Shown here: positions 33,888-43,512 of the stretch, piece after piece
Numbering within the stretch: position 1 is the stretch's first letter
Layout: each line of letters begins with the position of its first letter
Origin: Yoonia sp. SS1-5
Lineage (GTDB): Bacteria; Pseudomonadota; Alphaproteobacteria; Rhodobacterales; Rhodobacteraceae
DNA: 64,000 nt
NCBI RefSeq assembly: GCF_038443705.2
Contig: NZ_CP151767.2
Coordinates: 3,215,501 to 3,279,500 of the forward strand
Direction of reading: 5' to 3'
Program-made: the position numbers and the translations under genes
The notes under the pieces: generated by a model
What the model was told of the DNA's origin: nothing
Database searches by the model: none
The model's input: only the letters and a program-made list of their open reading frames with translations

Positions 33888-35390
33888 CTATCCTGCCGGT
33901 GTCTGCTTTCTGGCGCGCCGCGACCGGTAGCTTGGCAGGATCACAAGAGCTGCGGCAATCACCAACAGGCCCAACGTCATCGGACGCTGCCAGATGAAGG
34001 ACACACCATCATAAAGCTGCATGGAGCGTGAGAAATTGTCTTCCAGCATCCCGCCCAGAATGAACCCGATCAGCAGGGGGGCAAGCGGGTAGTTGGCAAA
34101 GCGCAGCGCTGTCGCACACACGCCAAAGCCCACCAGCAAAAGCAGCTCTGTCGCGTTGTTCTGGCCGATATAGGCACCCATCAGGGTAAAGAACAAAATA
34201 AACGGGATCAGGTAGTTTCGCGGCACTGCGAGGATTTTCGCGATATAGGGGATCAGCGGCAGGTTCAGCATCAGCAGGATGAGGTTGCCAATATACATCG
34301 ACACGATCACGGCCCAGAAAATCTGTGGCTCGTCCAGCATCAGACGGGGGCCGGGGGTGACATTCAGCGCGATCAATGCGCCCAGCAGGATGGCCGTCGT
34401 GCCTGATCCGGGGATGCCCAATGTCAGCAAAGGCACAAATGATCCGGTACAGGCCGCGTTATTGGCGGTCTCGGGCGCGGCCAGCCCCTTGATCGAGCCT
34501 TTGCCGAATTCTTCCTGCTCGGCCTTGGTGGCGATGTTGCGTTCGACCGCATAGCCCAGAAAGCTTGCAATGGTGGCACCTGCACCGGGCAGAACCCCGA
34601 TAAAGAACCCTTGCAATGACTGCCGCCCGATCACCGGTGCGATTGATTTGGCCTCTGCCCTTGTGATCCGCAATTCCTTGATCTCACCATCGCTGTTCCC
34701 GCTTGGCTTGGGCGGGTTCAGAACCAGAAAGATTGCTTCGGGCAGTGCGAACAGCGCCATGGCAAGCGTGATGAAACCAAAACCGGATTGCAGGTCCATG
34801 ATGCCCATGGTGAAGCGGGGCAGGTTGAACAAGGCCCCTTCGCCGACGGTTGCCATGATCAGCCCAAGAACTGTCATGACGATTGCCTTGGCGACCTGCC
34901 CGGTCCCGGCGAATGCGGCGATGGCCGATAGCCCCACCACCATCAGGGCGAAATATTCGGCGGAATGGAATAGCAGCGCTACCGACGACAGGGCGGGCGC
35001 AAAGATCATCAACAAGACAGCGCCAATTGTACCGCCGCAAAAGCTTGCGATTGCGGCGATGGTCAGGGCCTTGCCGGCCTTGCCCTGTTTGGCCATCGGA
35101 TAGCCATCAAAGCTCGTGGCCACGGTCCCCGCGACCCCCGGCGCATTCAGCAGGATAGACGATGTCGACCCGCCAAAAATGGCCCCATAATAGACCCCGG
35201 CAAGTAGGATCAGCGCAGCGGAGGCATCACCGATAGAGATGGCCACCGGGATCATGATCGCGATGATCGACATCGGCCCAAGCCCGGGAAGCATCCCGAT
35301 GAAGGTCCCGATCAGGCAGCCGCCGATCACCATCAGCAGGTTTTGGATTGAAAAGGCCGTTTGCAGGCCGATCAGAATTCCATCCAGCAT
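33888..35390 (-). CDS. tctA: Tripartite tricarboxylate transporter, large membrane subunit
   Basis: This 500-aa protein has about 12 TM segments and the conserved TctA signatures 'GMLPGLGPMSIIAIMIPV' near the N-terminus and 'GVLPGAGATIASFLGYAVER' mid-protein. It forms the channel of a secondary, binding-protein-dependent carboxylate importer. The gene order tctC-tctB-tctA on the minus strand is standard. The substrate may be citrate or another di- or tricarboxylate; the binding protein decides and cannot be read here. Confidence 0.92.
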   Translation of the reverse strand: MLDGILIGLQTAFSIQNLLMVIGGCLIGTFIGMLPGLGPMSIIAIMIPVAISIGDASAALILLAGVYYGAIFGGSTSSILLNAPGVAGTVATSFDGYPMAKQGKAGKALTIAAIASFCGGTIGAVLLMIFAPALSSVALLFHSAEYFALMVVGLSAIAAFAGTGQVAKAIVMTVLGLIMATVGEGALFNLPRFTMGIMDLQSGFGFITLAMALFALPEAIFLVLNPPKPSGNSDGEIKELRITRAEAKSIAPVIGRQSLQGFFIGVLPGAGATIASFLGYAVERNIATKAEQEEFGKGSIKGLAAPETANNAACTGSFVPLLTLGIPGSGTTAILLGALIALNVTPGPRLMLDEPQIFWAVIVSMYIGNLILLMLNLPLIPYIAKILAVPRNYLIPFILFFTLMGAYIGQNNATELLLLVGFGVCATALRFANYPLAPLLIGFILGGMLEDNFSRSMQLYDGVSFIWQRPMTLGLLVIAAALVILPSYRSRRARKQTPAG

Positions 35391-35393
35391 TGT

Positions 35394-35876
35394 TTAGCCC
35401 CCCAAAATGCCGGGCAACGGCCGGAGATAGATACCAAGCACCTGTTGAACCAGATACCAGACAATCAATGTTGCAAGCAGCGCAATGGGCACCATGACGT
35501 GCCATTTCCGCTCTCCCAGAATAAAGGACCCCAGCACCAGAAAGGCCGTGGTCGAGATCAGAAACCCAACGGGGCGCAGGCAAAGCGCGTAAGCGACCAT
35601 CAGGGCCAGCAGCAAAAGGGCCAGCACAAGGTGGTACTCTGCCAGCCGGCGATAATCTATCGGGCCGGTTTGCTCTTCGCTTTTTTCCAGTCCCAGCAGG
35701 ATAATCAGCGTGCCGATAATGCCGATGACGGAAAGGACCTTGGGAAATGTGCTGGGCCAGATCGGGTTGCGGCGCATGAAGGGGGCAAGCCCCTCATCCA
35801 TCGTGAACCAGGCTGTGTAGCCATAGGCCAGACAAATGCCCAGCAAGATAAGTGCGATCCAGCGATCCAGTGCCAT
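35394..35876 (-). CDS. tctB: Tripartite tricarboxylate transporter, small membrane subunit
   Basis: This 160-aa protein has four hydrophobic segments and the size of TctB (usually 140-170 aa). It ends 3 nt before tctA, with the normal tctB-tctA order. TctB families are poorly conserved, so position and topology carry the call. Confidence 0.87.
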   Translation of the reverse strand: MALDRWIALILLGICLAYGYTAWFTMDEGLAPFMRRNPIWPSTFPKVLSVIGIIGTLIILLGLEKSEEQTGPIDYRRLAEYHLVLALLLLALMVAYALCLRPVGFLISTTAFLVLGSFILGERKWHVMVPIALLATLIVWYLVQQVLGIYLRPLPGILGG

Positions 35877-35960
35877 ATCTCAAATTCCCAGATTAAGATG
35901 GCCGGTGCGCAACCGGCTGTCGGAACAGCGTGACAGGCCTACCCGTCCGCATTCCTGAAA

Positions 35961-35990
35961 GGCAGAGCGGCCATAAGCGCCCGCTCTGCC
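35961..35990 (-). promoter_or_regulatory. Intercistronic stem-loop after tctC
   Basis: A perfect 10-bp inverted repeat (GGCAGAGCGG, 10-nt loop, CCGCTCTGCC) lies directly after the tctC stop and before tctB. It parallels the stem-loops that follow the other binding-protein genes in this window. Confidence 0.65.
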
Positions 35991-36000
35991 AGATATAGAC

Positions 36001-36984
36001 TTACAGGAAGCCCAGCTTGGTCATCAGGTCACCGATGACTTTTTCCTGCTCTTCCAGGAAGGCTTTGAACTCATCGCCCGGGTTGTGGATGTTGACCCAG
36101 CCATTGCGCGCACGCACGTCTTCCCATTCGGGGGTGTCATACATCTTGGCGATGGCGTCCTGATAGGCTGCAACCTTGTCGGCGGGCAGATCAGGTGCGC
36201 CAAAGAACCCGCGCCAGTTCACGAATGTGGTGTCGATACCCTGCTCTTGCATGGTCATCGCGTCCGGTGCGGCGTCCACACGCTCATCCGCGGTGACCCC
36301 AATGATCTTGACCTCGCCTGCGGCAGCCAGATCGACTGCTTCGGAGAACCCTGTGGACAGGGCCGCAATCTCGCCTGACAGCAGGGCTGCCATGGCTTTG
36401 CCGCCAGCATCATAGGGGATGTACTTGACGCCAAGCGCATCCTTGCCGGCTGCTTCCATCACCATTGCTGCGACCAGATGGTCCATCCCGCCAGGGACAG
36501 AGCCGCCGCCGATTGCCGTTGCCGCCGGATCTGCATCATAGGCCGCCAGCAGATCATCCATGGAATTGATCGGGCTGTCCTTGCCGACAACAATCGCCGC
36601 GTAGTCACCGATAGTGCCTGCAACAAGGGTCAGATCACGGAAGTTATGCGGGAACACGCCAGTCAGCGAGCGGATCACGATGGGGGTCGAGTTGACCATC
36701 AAGGTGCCATGCTGGCTTTCGGCGTTTTCGATCATGAAACCGATGGCCTTGCCGCCACCGCCGCCTGACATGTTTTCATACGAGGCGCTGCCAACGATCC
36801 CTGCATTTGTCAGGGCTTCGCCGGTTCCGCGCGCGGTTCCGTCCCAGCCACCACCGGCGCCGCCGGGGATCAGAAAGTGGATACTGTCAAGAACCTGATG
36901 TCCGTCCGACAGCGCAGGTGTCCCCAATGTCATCGCGGCCATGGCTGTTGCCAGCACAGCGCGCCTTCCGATGTTGAATGTCAT
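36001..36984 (-). CDS. tctC: Tripartite tricarboxylate transporter substrate-binding protein
   Basis: This 327-aa periplasmic binding protein of the Bug/TctC family has a signal peptide (residues 1-26, MTFNIGRRAVLATAMAAMTLGTPALS in two parts). The mature sequence has 'IHFLIPGGAGGGWDGTARGTGEAL', the typical Bug-family ligand loop. The ATG at 36984 has GGGAGG 8 nt upstream; an in-frame ATG 27 nt earlier lies upstream of this site and is unlikely. It is the first gene of the tctCBA operon and is divergent from the TctD/TctE regulators. Confidence 0.92.
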   Translation of the reverse strand: MTFNIGRRAVLATAMAAMTLGTPALSDGHQVLDSIHFLIPGGAGGGWDGTARGTGEALTNAGIVGSASYENMSGGGGGKAIGFMIENAESQHGTLMVNSTPIVIRSLTGVFPHNFRDLTLVAGTIGDYAAIVVGKDSPINSMDDLLAAYDADPAATAIGGGSVPGGMDHLVAAMVMEAAGKDALGVKYIPYDAGGKAMAALLSGEIAALSTGFSEAVDLAAAGEVKIIGVTADERVDAAPDAMTMQEQGIDTTFVNWRGFFGAPDLPADKVAAYQDAIAKMYDTPEWEDVRARNGWVNIHNPGDEFKAFLEEQEKVIGDLMTKLGFL

Positions 36985-37106
36985 GATGTTTTCCTCCCAT
37001 TTGACAATCATCCGCGTCGCGGATCAGCTTGTGCAACCAATCACCCGAAACTGACACAAACCTGTCATGCGCCTAAAATTTAACCAAGAAAAGAAAGTAT
37101 GACCCT
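36985..37106. promoter_or_regulatory. Divergent tctC / tctD promoter region
   Basis: This 122-nt region separates the transporter operon from the two-component genes. It contains a 7-bp dyad with a 1-nt centre (ATCCGCG-T-CGCGGAT, 37010-37024) that could be a response-regulator or other operator site; the evidence is only symmetry and position. Confidence 0.4.
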
Positions 37107-37772
37107 GTGAAGTTCCTGCTTGTCGAAGACAATATCGAGCTGGCCCACGCCATCAGTTCACGGATGCAGCTGGATGGGCATGTCGTTGATCATGCAAGCA
37201 GAATTCAGGACGCAACCGCATTTTCGCAATCCGAGGATTATGATCTGATCCTGCTGGATATCATGCTGCCCGACGGGGATGGCACGACGTTTCTGAAACA
37301 TCACCGGGCCAGCCGCAAGGATACGCCAGTGATCATTCTGACCGCGCGCAGTCAGGTGTCGGACAGAATCAATATGCTGGATCTGGGTGCCGATGATTAT
37401 GTCACCAAGCCATTTGACCATGCCGAATTGCAGGCCCGTTGCCGCGCCGTTTTGCGCCGCCGGATGGGCACCGCCCAGACGGTGCTGCGGCTGGGCGACG
37501 TGGCCTTTGATCCGGTCAAGGGGCAGCTGACGGTCAAGGACCGCGTTGTCAGCCTGCGCAATCGCGAACTGCGCTTGCTTGAGCTGCTGTTCAACGGCCC
37601 GGGGCAGATATTTCCCAAGCACAAGCTTTTTGATCGCCTGTTTTCCTATGATGACGATGTGTCCGAGAACGCGATCGAGGTCTATATCGGGCGCCTGCGC
37701 AAACATCTCGAAGGGTCCGAGTTGAGCATTACCACCCTGCGCGGGTTGGGTTACAGGCTGGATCATGGCTGA
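37107..37772 (+). CDS. tctD: OmpR-family response regulator, TctD type
   Basis: This 221-aa response regulator has a receiver domain (residues 1-115; phosphoacceptor Asp in LILLDIMLPDGDG and Lys in YVTKPFDHAE) and a winged-helix DNA-binding domain (residues about 125-220). It starts with GTG and overlaps the histidine-kinase gene by 8 nt. Its divergence from tctCBA indicates control of that transporter. Confidence 0.9.
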   Translation: MKFLLVEDNIELAHAISSRMQLDGHVVDHASRIQDATAFSQSEDYDLILLDIMLPDGDGTTFLKHHRASRKDTPVIILTARSQVSDRINMLDLGADDYVTKPFDHAELQARCRAVLRRRMGTAQTVLRLGDVAFDPVKGQLTVKDRVVSLRNRELRLLELLFNGPGQIFPKHKLFDRLFSYDDDVSENAIEVYIGRLRKHLEGSELSITTLRGLGYRLDHG

Positions 37773-39138
37773 GGCTGTCCGCGTTGCAGGCTCTTTGCGC
37801 AAACGGCTTAGCCTGACCCTGATCGGGGGAACGGCCGTCCTTGCGATGATCCTATTCTTTGCCGTGCGCAGCTATGCGGCCCAGATCGCGCAGCAGGGGC
37901 AGGACCGTATTCTCGGGGCGTCTGTCACCGCGATCCTTGATGCGGCCACGTTGCGGGATGGTCAGGTTCAGGTCGATATTCCTTACGCGTCATTTTCGAT
38001 GCTGGGTACAGAGTCCGATGACCGGGTCTTTTACGCGATCTATCAGGATGACCTGTTGTTGTCGGGTTATGACCAACTGCCGGCAGGCAGCATCACGCAA
38101 GCCGGTGGCGCAACATATCAAGAGATCAGCGTAGATGGTGCGCAGGTGCGGTTGGCGGCGGCCTCGCGCGTATTGATCGGCGCCAATATTCGCACAACAG
38201 TGTCGGTTGGTGTCGGTCAGACCCAGGACGCCCTGTCTGGTACGCTGAACCGCATTTCGCGCAACGTCGCAATTTTTGGTGGCGGGTTCTTTGTGCTGGC
38301 GGTTCTGTTGTCCTTTTGGGCCACGTCGAACACGATTGCGCCACTGCAGCGATTGACGGATTCACTGACGCGCCGCGGACCGCAAGACTTAAGCCCCGTG
38401 ACCCAGCCCGTCCCCTCTGAAATGGTGCCGCTGGTGTCGTCGCTGAATGTGTTGATGGGGCGGCTTGACCAATCCTTGTCCCGATCCGAGGACTTTATCG
38501 CCGAAGCCGCGCACCGCGTCCGCACGCCGCTTGCGACGGTCAGGTCCTATGCCGAAACGACCCTGCAACGGGTCAGCAAGGAAGAGAACCGGATGGCCCT
38601 GCGGTCAATGATCCGCGCCATTGATGAAAGCTCGCGGGCTGCAGGCCAATTGCTTGATCATGCCATGATCACCTTTCGGGCGGATCATCTGGACCGGCAG
38701 CAGATCGACCTGTTTGATCTTGTCGAGGATCTGGTGGTGCGTCTGACCCCGGTTGCAGACATGAAAGATGTGCAGATTCAGTTATCAGGCCCAAAACCGG
38801 TGACTGTTGCCGGTGATCCGATCCTGCTGCAGAACGCCCTGCGCAATCTGATCGACAATGCGCTGAAATATGCGCCAGCAGACAGTGTCATTGATATTGC
38901 CGTCCATGACGCACCTGGGCAGCATGTTGTCGTCAAGGATCAGGGTCCGGGCTTTCCCGAGGATCAGATACTAACCTTGGCGGGTCGGTTTGTACGCGGC
39001 GACAATGCGGCCGGGTCCATTGGGTCGGGGCTTGGGCTGACGATTGCCCATGAGGTCGCAATTGCCCATGGTGGCGCAATGACATTGGCCAATCGGCCCA
39101 AGGGGGGCGCATGCGTTACATTTACGCTTTCATCCTAA
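37765..39138 (+). CDS. tctE: Sensor histidine kinase, TctE type
   Basis: This 457-aa membrane kinase has TM1 at about 17-36, a periplasmic sensor of ~130 residues, TM2 at about 168-188, then a HAMP-like linker. The dimerisation helix carries EAAHRVRTPLATVRSYAET with the phospho-His. The catalytic domain has LIDNALKYAP, KDQGPGFP and GSGLGLTIAHEVA. It partners with TctD and overlaps the next gene by 28 nt. Confidence 0.9.
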   Translation: MAEAVRVAGSLRKRLSLTLIGGTAVLAMILFFAVRSYAAQIAQQGQDRILGASVTAILDAATLRDGQVQVDIPYASFSMLGTESDDRVFYAIYQDDLLLSGYDQLPAGSITQAGGATYQEISVDGAQVRLAAASRVLIGANIRTTVSVGVGQTQDALSGTLNRISRNVAIFGGGFFVLAVLLSFWATSNTIAPLQRLTDSLTRRGPQDLSPVTQPVPSEMVPLVSSLNVLMGRLDQSLSRSEDFIAEAAHRVRTPLATVRSYAETTLQRVSKEENRMALRSMIRAIDESSRAAGQLLDHAMITFRADHLDRQQIDLFDLVEDLVVRLTPVADMKDVQIQLSGPKPVTVAGDPILLQNALRNLIDNALKYAPADSVIDIAVHDAPGQHVVVKDQGPGFPEDQILTLAGRFVRGDNAAGSIGSGLGLTIAHEVAIAHGGAMTLANRPKGGACVTFTLSS

Positions 39139-40112
39139 GCCTGTTGCCTGCAACCCTGACCGCACAGGACTGGGAAGACGAACGGTTTTTCGGTGACCCG
39201 GATGCGGCAGTTACGCTGCAGATCGTCTCGAGCACGGACACGACATTTTTCGCGCCGATTATCGACGGGTTTCTGGCCGAAAACCCGGATACTGCAATCG
39301 CCTATTTCGTCACTGGCACGGCGGATATTGACCAGATATTCCGGGTCGATCCCAAGGCCTTTGATCTAGTGATCTCCAGCGCCATGGACTTGCAGTTGAA
39401 ACTTGCCAATGACGGTTTTGCCATGCGCCTTTCGGATATCGTGCATCCGCAATGGGCGCAGTGGCGTCAGAGCGTTTTTGCCTTCACCCGCGAACCTGCG
39501 GCCATTGTCCTGAACAAGGCGGCTTTTGCCGGGCATCCGATCCCCAAAACCCGGCAGGACGTGATCACCGCCTTGCGCGACCGCCCCGAGGTGTTTCGAG
39601 GCCGCCTTGGCACCTATGACGTCCGCCAATCCGGGGTTGGCTATCTTTTTGCGACCCAGGATGGACGGGTGTCAGAGACATATTGGCGCCTGATGGAGGT
39701 TATGGGCGGGCTGAATGCCCGACTTTATTGTTGTTCGGGGCAGATGATTGATGATCTGATGACCGGCAAGATCGCGATGGCCTATAACGTGCTTGGCAGC
39801 TATGCGGCGGCGCGCGCCGATGCCTCTGATCGGATTGAGATCATCCTGCCATCCGACTTTCCAACCACCATGATGCGGACGGTCCTTGTGTCCGGCCAGA
39901 CCCGGGAACCCGACAGGGCAGCCGCGTTTGTGGCATATCTTCTTGATCCGCAAAGCCCCGGTCGGGTGCAGTCCGCGCTACCGGCCTTGGCCCCCGGCGA
40001 TGATAGCGGGCGTGCGGCCACGATCGCCCTTGGGCCTGCCTTGATGACGTATCTTGATGATCTGAAACGGCGCACTTTCATCGAGGAATGGGAAAACGCG
40101 ATGATCCAGTAG
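39111..40112 (+). CDS. Periplasmic solute-binding protein linked to TctDE
   Basis: This 333-aa protein has a signal peptide (residues 1-18, cleavage near LTAQ) and the fold signatures of Fe3+/2-phosphonate-type binding proteins ('VTLQIVSSTDTTFFAPIIDGFLAENPD', 'FDLVISSAMDLQLKLANDG', 'IAMAYNVLGSYA'). Its start lies inside the end of tctE, so it is made with the two-component system. It probably acts as a periplasmic co-sensor, as PgtC does for PgtB, and not as a transporter subunit; the comparison is from family knowledge. Confidence 0.75.
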   Translation: MRYIYAFILSLLPATLTAQDWEDERFFGDPDAAVTLQIVSSTDTTFFAPIIDGFLAENPDTAIAYFVTGTADIDQIFRVDPKAFDLVISSAMDLQLKLANDGFAMRLSDIVHPQWAQWRQSVFAFTREPAAIVLNKAAFAGHPIPKTRQDVITALRDRPEVFRGRLGTYDVRQSGVGYLFATQDGRVSETYWRLMEVMGGLNARLYCCSGQMIDDLMTGKIAMAYNVLGSYAAARADASDRIEIILPSDFPTTMMRTVLVSGQTREPDRAAAFVAYLLDPQSPGRVQSALPALAPGDDSGRAATIALGPALMTYLDDLKRRTFIEEWENAMIQ

Positions 40113-40122
40113 GGTAGTGGGG

Positions 40123-41781
40123 TCAGGAAACGCCCCGCCGCATGCGCTGGCAAAGCAGGATGACAGGTATCAACCCGATCCCGGCAATCACAAGACTGGG
40201 CACGGCTGCGCCGCTGAGCCGTTCATCCGAGGCCAGTCGGTAAGCCTGCACCGCCAATGTGTCGTAGTTGAACGGGCGCATGATCAGGGTGGCCGGCAGT
40301 TCTTTCATCACGTCGACAAACACAATCAATCCGGCGGTCAGCAGGCTTGTCCGCAGCATCGGCATATGCACCCGCCTGACAAGCGCTGGCAGATCAGCAC
40401 CCAGGGTCCGCGCCGCCGCGTCGATATTTGGCCCGACCGAGGCGATCCCCCCCTCGTATGCCCCGATGGCGGCGGCAAGGAACCGGATCATATAGGCCGC
40501 AATCAATAGCCAGATCGACCCCGTCAGCAGCAGCCCGGTCGAGATATCGAATGTGGCGCGCATCCATGCATCAAGCGTATTGTCGAATAGCGCGAATGGG
40601 ACAAGCAGCCCGACGGCGATGACCCCGCCCGGCACCGCATAGCCAATCCGCCCCAGATAAAGCGAGACCGCAGCCATGCGTGTCCCGTTCACGCGGTTCA
40701 GCGTGCCAAGCACCATGGCCGCCCCAACCGTGACAAGTGCTGCGATGCCAGCCAGTGTGATAGAATTTCTGATAAAGCCCAGATAGCGCGGGCTCAGCAG
40801 GTTTTGCTCGGATCCAAGCGCCATGCTGAAGAGCGTTATCACCGGAATGATGACGCCCAGGAAGACGGGCAGGAAACATAGGATGAACGCCACGGCCTTG
40901 CCCGCCGGGCCTAGTGGAATGCGGTCCATGGGCGGTTTGCGCTGGTTGTCGACATAGGCTGCATTCCCCCGGCTATATCGTTCCATGAAGGCAAGCAGCA
41001 GGGCGAAAGCCAGCAACCCCAGCGACAATTGTGCCGCCGCAGCCCGGTCTGCCATTGCAAACCAGCTTGTATAAATTCCAACCGAAAAGGTCTGTACGCC
41101 GAAATAGGCAACGGTGCCGAAATCTGCGATTGTTTCCATCGCGACCAGCAAGACCCCTGCCGCAATCGCCGGCCGCGTCATGGGGAGGGACACCCGCAGG
41201 CAGGCCATCAAAGGTGATGTGCCAAGCACCCGGGCTGCCAGAAAGGCAGAACCGCTTTGCGCTGAAAAGGCCGCGCGGGCCAGCAGGTAGACATAAGGAT
41301 ACAGCACCAGCGTCAGCATTGCCGCCGCCCCGCCCAAGGATCGGATTTCCGGAAACCAGTAGTCCCGTGGCCCCCATCCCATCAGGTCGCGCAGGCTGGA
41401 TTGCACGACACCGGGATGGTCCAGAATATGCGTATACCCATAGGCCAGCACATAGGCTGGGAAAGCCAGCGGCAGCGCCAGCGCGATTTCCAGCCAGCGC
41501 CGTCCGGGGAACTCTGTCATGGTGACAAGCCAGGCCGCACCGGCCCCGATGACGGCACTGCCAGCCATTACAATGACGACAAGGATCAGCGTGTCGCGCG
41601 AATAGCGCCATAAAACCGTCTCTGCCAGATGCGAAAGCGTGTCAGTCGATCCGCTGAGCGCGGCGGCGATCACGCCCAGATAGGGTAGCACGCAAAAGCA
41701 GGTCACCAGCAGCGCGATCAAGCCAACAAGGGCGCGCAACACGGGCCGCGTGCGGCGCGGTCTTGATGCGGTCAGTTTCAT
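40123..41781 (-). CDS. Orphan iron/phosphonate-type ABC permease, fused double unit (FbpB-like)
   Basis: This 552-aa permease carries two BPD_transp_1 units in one chain (about 12 TM segments), as FbpB/AfuB do. Coupling motifs appear as 'AFLAARVLGTSPLMACLRVSLPMTRPAIAAG' and 'NIDAAARTLGADLPALVRRVHMPMLRTSLLTAG'. The ATG at 41781 (MKLTASRPRR) follows AAGGG closely; the frame stays open 90 nt upstream. No ATPase gene is adjacent, and the only nearby binding protein is the convergent TctDE-linked one, 10 nt away. Confidence 0.87.
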   Translation of the reverse strand: MKLTASRPRRTRPVLRALVGLIALLVTCFCVLPYLGVIAAALSGSTDTLSHLAETVLWRYSRDTLILVVIVMAGSAVIGAGAAWLVTMTEFPGRRWLEIALALPLAFPAYVLAYGYTHILDHPGVVQSSLRDLMGWGPRDYWFPEIRSLGGAAAMLTLVLYPYVYLLARAAFSAQSGSAFLAARVLGTSPLMACLRVSLPMTRPAIAAGVLLVAMETIADFGTVAYFGVQTFSVGIYTSWFAMADRAAAAQLSLGLLAFALLLAFMERYSRGNAAYVDNQRKPPMDRIPLGPAGKAVAFILCFLPVFLGVIIPVITLFSMALGSEQNLLSPRYLGFIRNSITLAGIAALVTVGAAMVLGTLNRVNGTRMAAVSLYLGRIGYAVPGGVIAVGLLVPFALFDNTLDAWMRATFDISTGLLLTGSIWLLIAAYMIRFLAAAIGAYEGGIASVGPNIDAAARTLGADLPALVRRVHMPMLRTSLLTAGLIVFVDVMKELPATLIMRPFNYDTLAVQAYRLASDERLSGAAVPSLVIAGIGLIPVILLCQRMRRGVS

Positions 41782-42337
41782 CACCCTTCGACACTCCGAG
41801 ATGCGCTGTGGTCCTGGCTGGACAGCGCCTTTTATCCCGGGTCTGTCGAAAGCAAAACCGCAAAAGCCCAACGCGAGTGCGATGGCTTGTGGTGGGTGAT
41901 TGTCATTGCGCCGGCCCGATGTGACGATTTTCAGGGTCGCTTGAAATACCGGCGCTCATGTCCGAAGGGCGACGGCAGATCAGACGGGGCATCGGTTCGG
42001 CGACATGGGTCCCCGGTGCCGAGCAAATTGACAGAAAGGCGGAAGGCCCGGCTCAGAAAATACGCAATTGGCACGGTGCGGCGGGCGCAGGATGCTCTGA
42101 ACATTTGCTGCAACGGCAAGATCCGGGCGCCTTGTCGACTATACAGGCGGGACAATTTGGGCGCACCAAGACGGACATTCACCGTGGTGCCCTAAGTAAT
42201 ATTGTATCACGAGAGGATGCCCCCAGAAAATTCTTTCCCCCTGATTTGATTTACTTTTTCCGGCGTATTGCATGTCTTGACGGCAATCCTCGTGCGCAAG
42301 CAGGACGCGCAAATCTCAAAAAAGCTTTGACTCCATT
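41782..42337. other. Long gap upstream of the orphan permease, no gene recognised
   Basis: These 556 nt contain short open frames on both strands, but none has a good start signal or a recognisable sequence. A likely -35 element (TTGACT) of the LacI-led operon lies at its right end, 42327-42332. I see no RNA gene or mobile-element end here. Confidence 0.4.
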
Positions 42338-42367
42338 ATGACACCGATGTCATGACATCGGTGTCAT
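42338..42367. promoter_or_regulatory. 30-bp perfect palindrome, double LacI-type operator
   Basis: A 30-bp perfect palindrome made of two abutting 14-bp sites, TGACACCGATGTCA and TGACATCGGTGTCA, each with TGACA/TGTCA arms and a CG-containing centre, flanked by A and T. It lies 53 nt upstream of the LacI-family start and next to the probable -35 element. It fits autorepression of the whole sugar operon. Confidence 0.75.
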
Positions 42368-42420
42368 TTTGGGCAAATTGCTTCTGCCGCAATGTCCGAT
42401 GGGGTTTGGGAGGGACACAG

Positions 42421-43512
42421 ATGGCAACAATCTATGACGTTGCACGCGCCTCTGGCGTGTCGCCAAAAACAGTGAGCCGCGTCATCAACGGCGACGGTGC
42501 CGTAAAGGCTTCGACCAAGGAAGCGGTCGAAAAAGCGATTGCCGTTCTCGGGTATGTACCCTCGACCGCCGCACGCGCGATGCGGTCGAACAAATCAGGG
42601 CTGGTGGGTTTGATCACGGGCGCAATCTCGCTGTCGCACAGTCGCGCGGAAGTGTCCGGCCTGCCGGATCTCTTCATTGTGCAGGGAATCCAGAAGGCCA
42701 TGGAAACCAGCGGCAAGACGCTGCTGATCGCTGACACGGGCGGCCAGTCTGACAGGGTTCCGCAGTTGATCCGCACGTTTGAGGAACACCGGGTCGAAGG
42801 CATCATTTACGTGGCCGATCACCATCGAAAAGTGTCACTGCCGCCTGTATCAAAATCCACCAAGCTTGTGCTGGCAAACTGTTATGATGACGCCGGATCA
42901 CCGGCGATCCTGCCCAACGATTATCAGGGGCAGTTGACCCTGGTAAACAGCTTGATCGCCAAGGGGCACCGTCGGATTGCCTATCTTTCGCTAAACGCGC
43001 GGCTTGAGGCGACAAAGCTGCGCACAAAGGGCTATCAGGATGCCTTGGCTGCTGCAGGGATCAAATTTGATCCGGCCCTCCTGATCCCGGCCGATATCGA
43101 CACCGCAGACCCAGACACCGAAGTACAACTCCTCTGGGACGCCATCGACCGCATTCTGTCGCTGCCAGAGCCGCCTACGGTGATCTGTTTCGGCAATGAT
43201 CGAATGGCGATGCGCGCCTATGGAATATTGCGCAGTCGCGGATTGTCACTGCCCGATGATCTTTCGGTCGCGGGCTATGACAACCACCGACTGATCACCG
43301 AAACGCTTTACCCGACGCTGATGTCAGCCGAGCTGCCCTATGCCGCGATCGGCATCCGTGCGACCGAGCTGTTGTTGGCGATGATCAGCGGCACAACTGC
43401 GGAACCAACCACACCCATCTTAATCGGCGGCCCCGTGACGGCGGGCAATTCCGTCAAGGACCTTCCCGCCCCAATCACCAAACTTTCGTCAATAGGGAGG
43501 ACGACCAAATGA
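42421..43512 (+). CDS. LacI-family regulator of the oligosaccharide operon
   Basis: This 363-aa regulator has the LacI HTH (MATIYDVARASGVSPKTVSRVINGDGAV) and a sugar-sensing periplasmic-binding-like domain. The ATG at 42421 follows GGGAGGG at 6 nt; the frame is open 69 nt further upstream across the palindrome, which I discard. It overlaps the binding-protein gene by 4 nt, so regulator and transporter are one operon. Confidence 0.9.
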   Translation: MATIYDVARASGVSPKTVSRVINGDGAVKASTKEAVEKAIAVLGYVPSTAARAMRSNKSGLVGLITGAISLSHSRAEVSGLPDLFIVQGIQKAMETSGKTLLIADTGGQSDRVPQLIRTFEEHRVEGIIYVADHHRKVSLPPVSKSTKLVLANCYDDAGSPAILPNDYQGQLTLVNSLIAKGHRRIAYLSLNARLEATKLRTKGYQDALAAAGIKFDPALLIPADIDTADPDTEVQLLWDAIDRILSLPEPPTVICFGNDRMAMRAYGILRSRGLSLPDDLSVAGYDNHRLITETLYPTLMSAELPYAAIGIRATELLLAMISGTTAEPTTPILIGGPVTAGNSVKDLPAPITKLSSIGRTTK

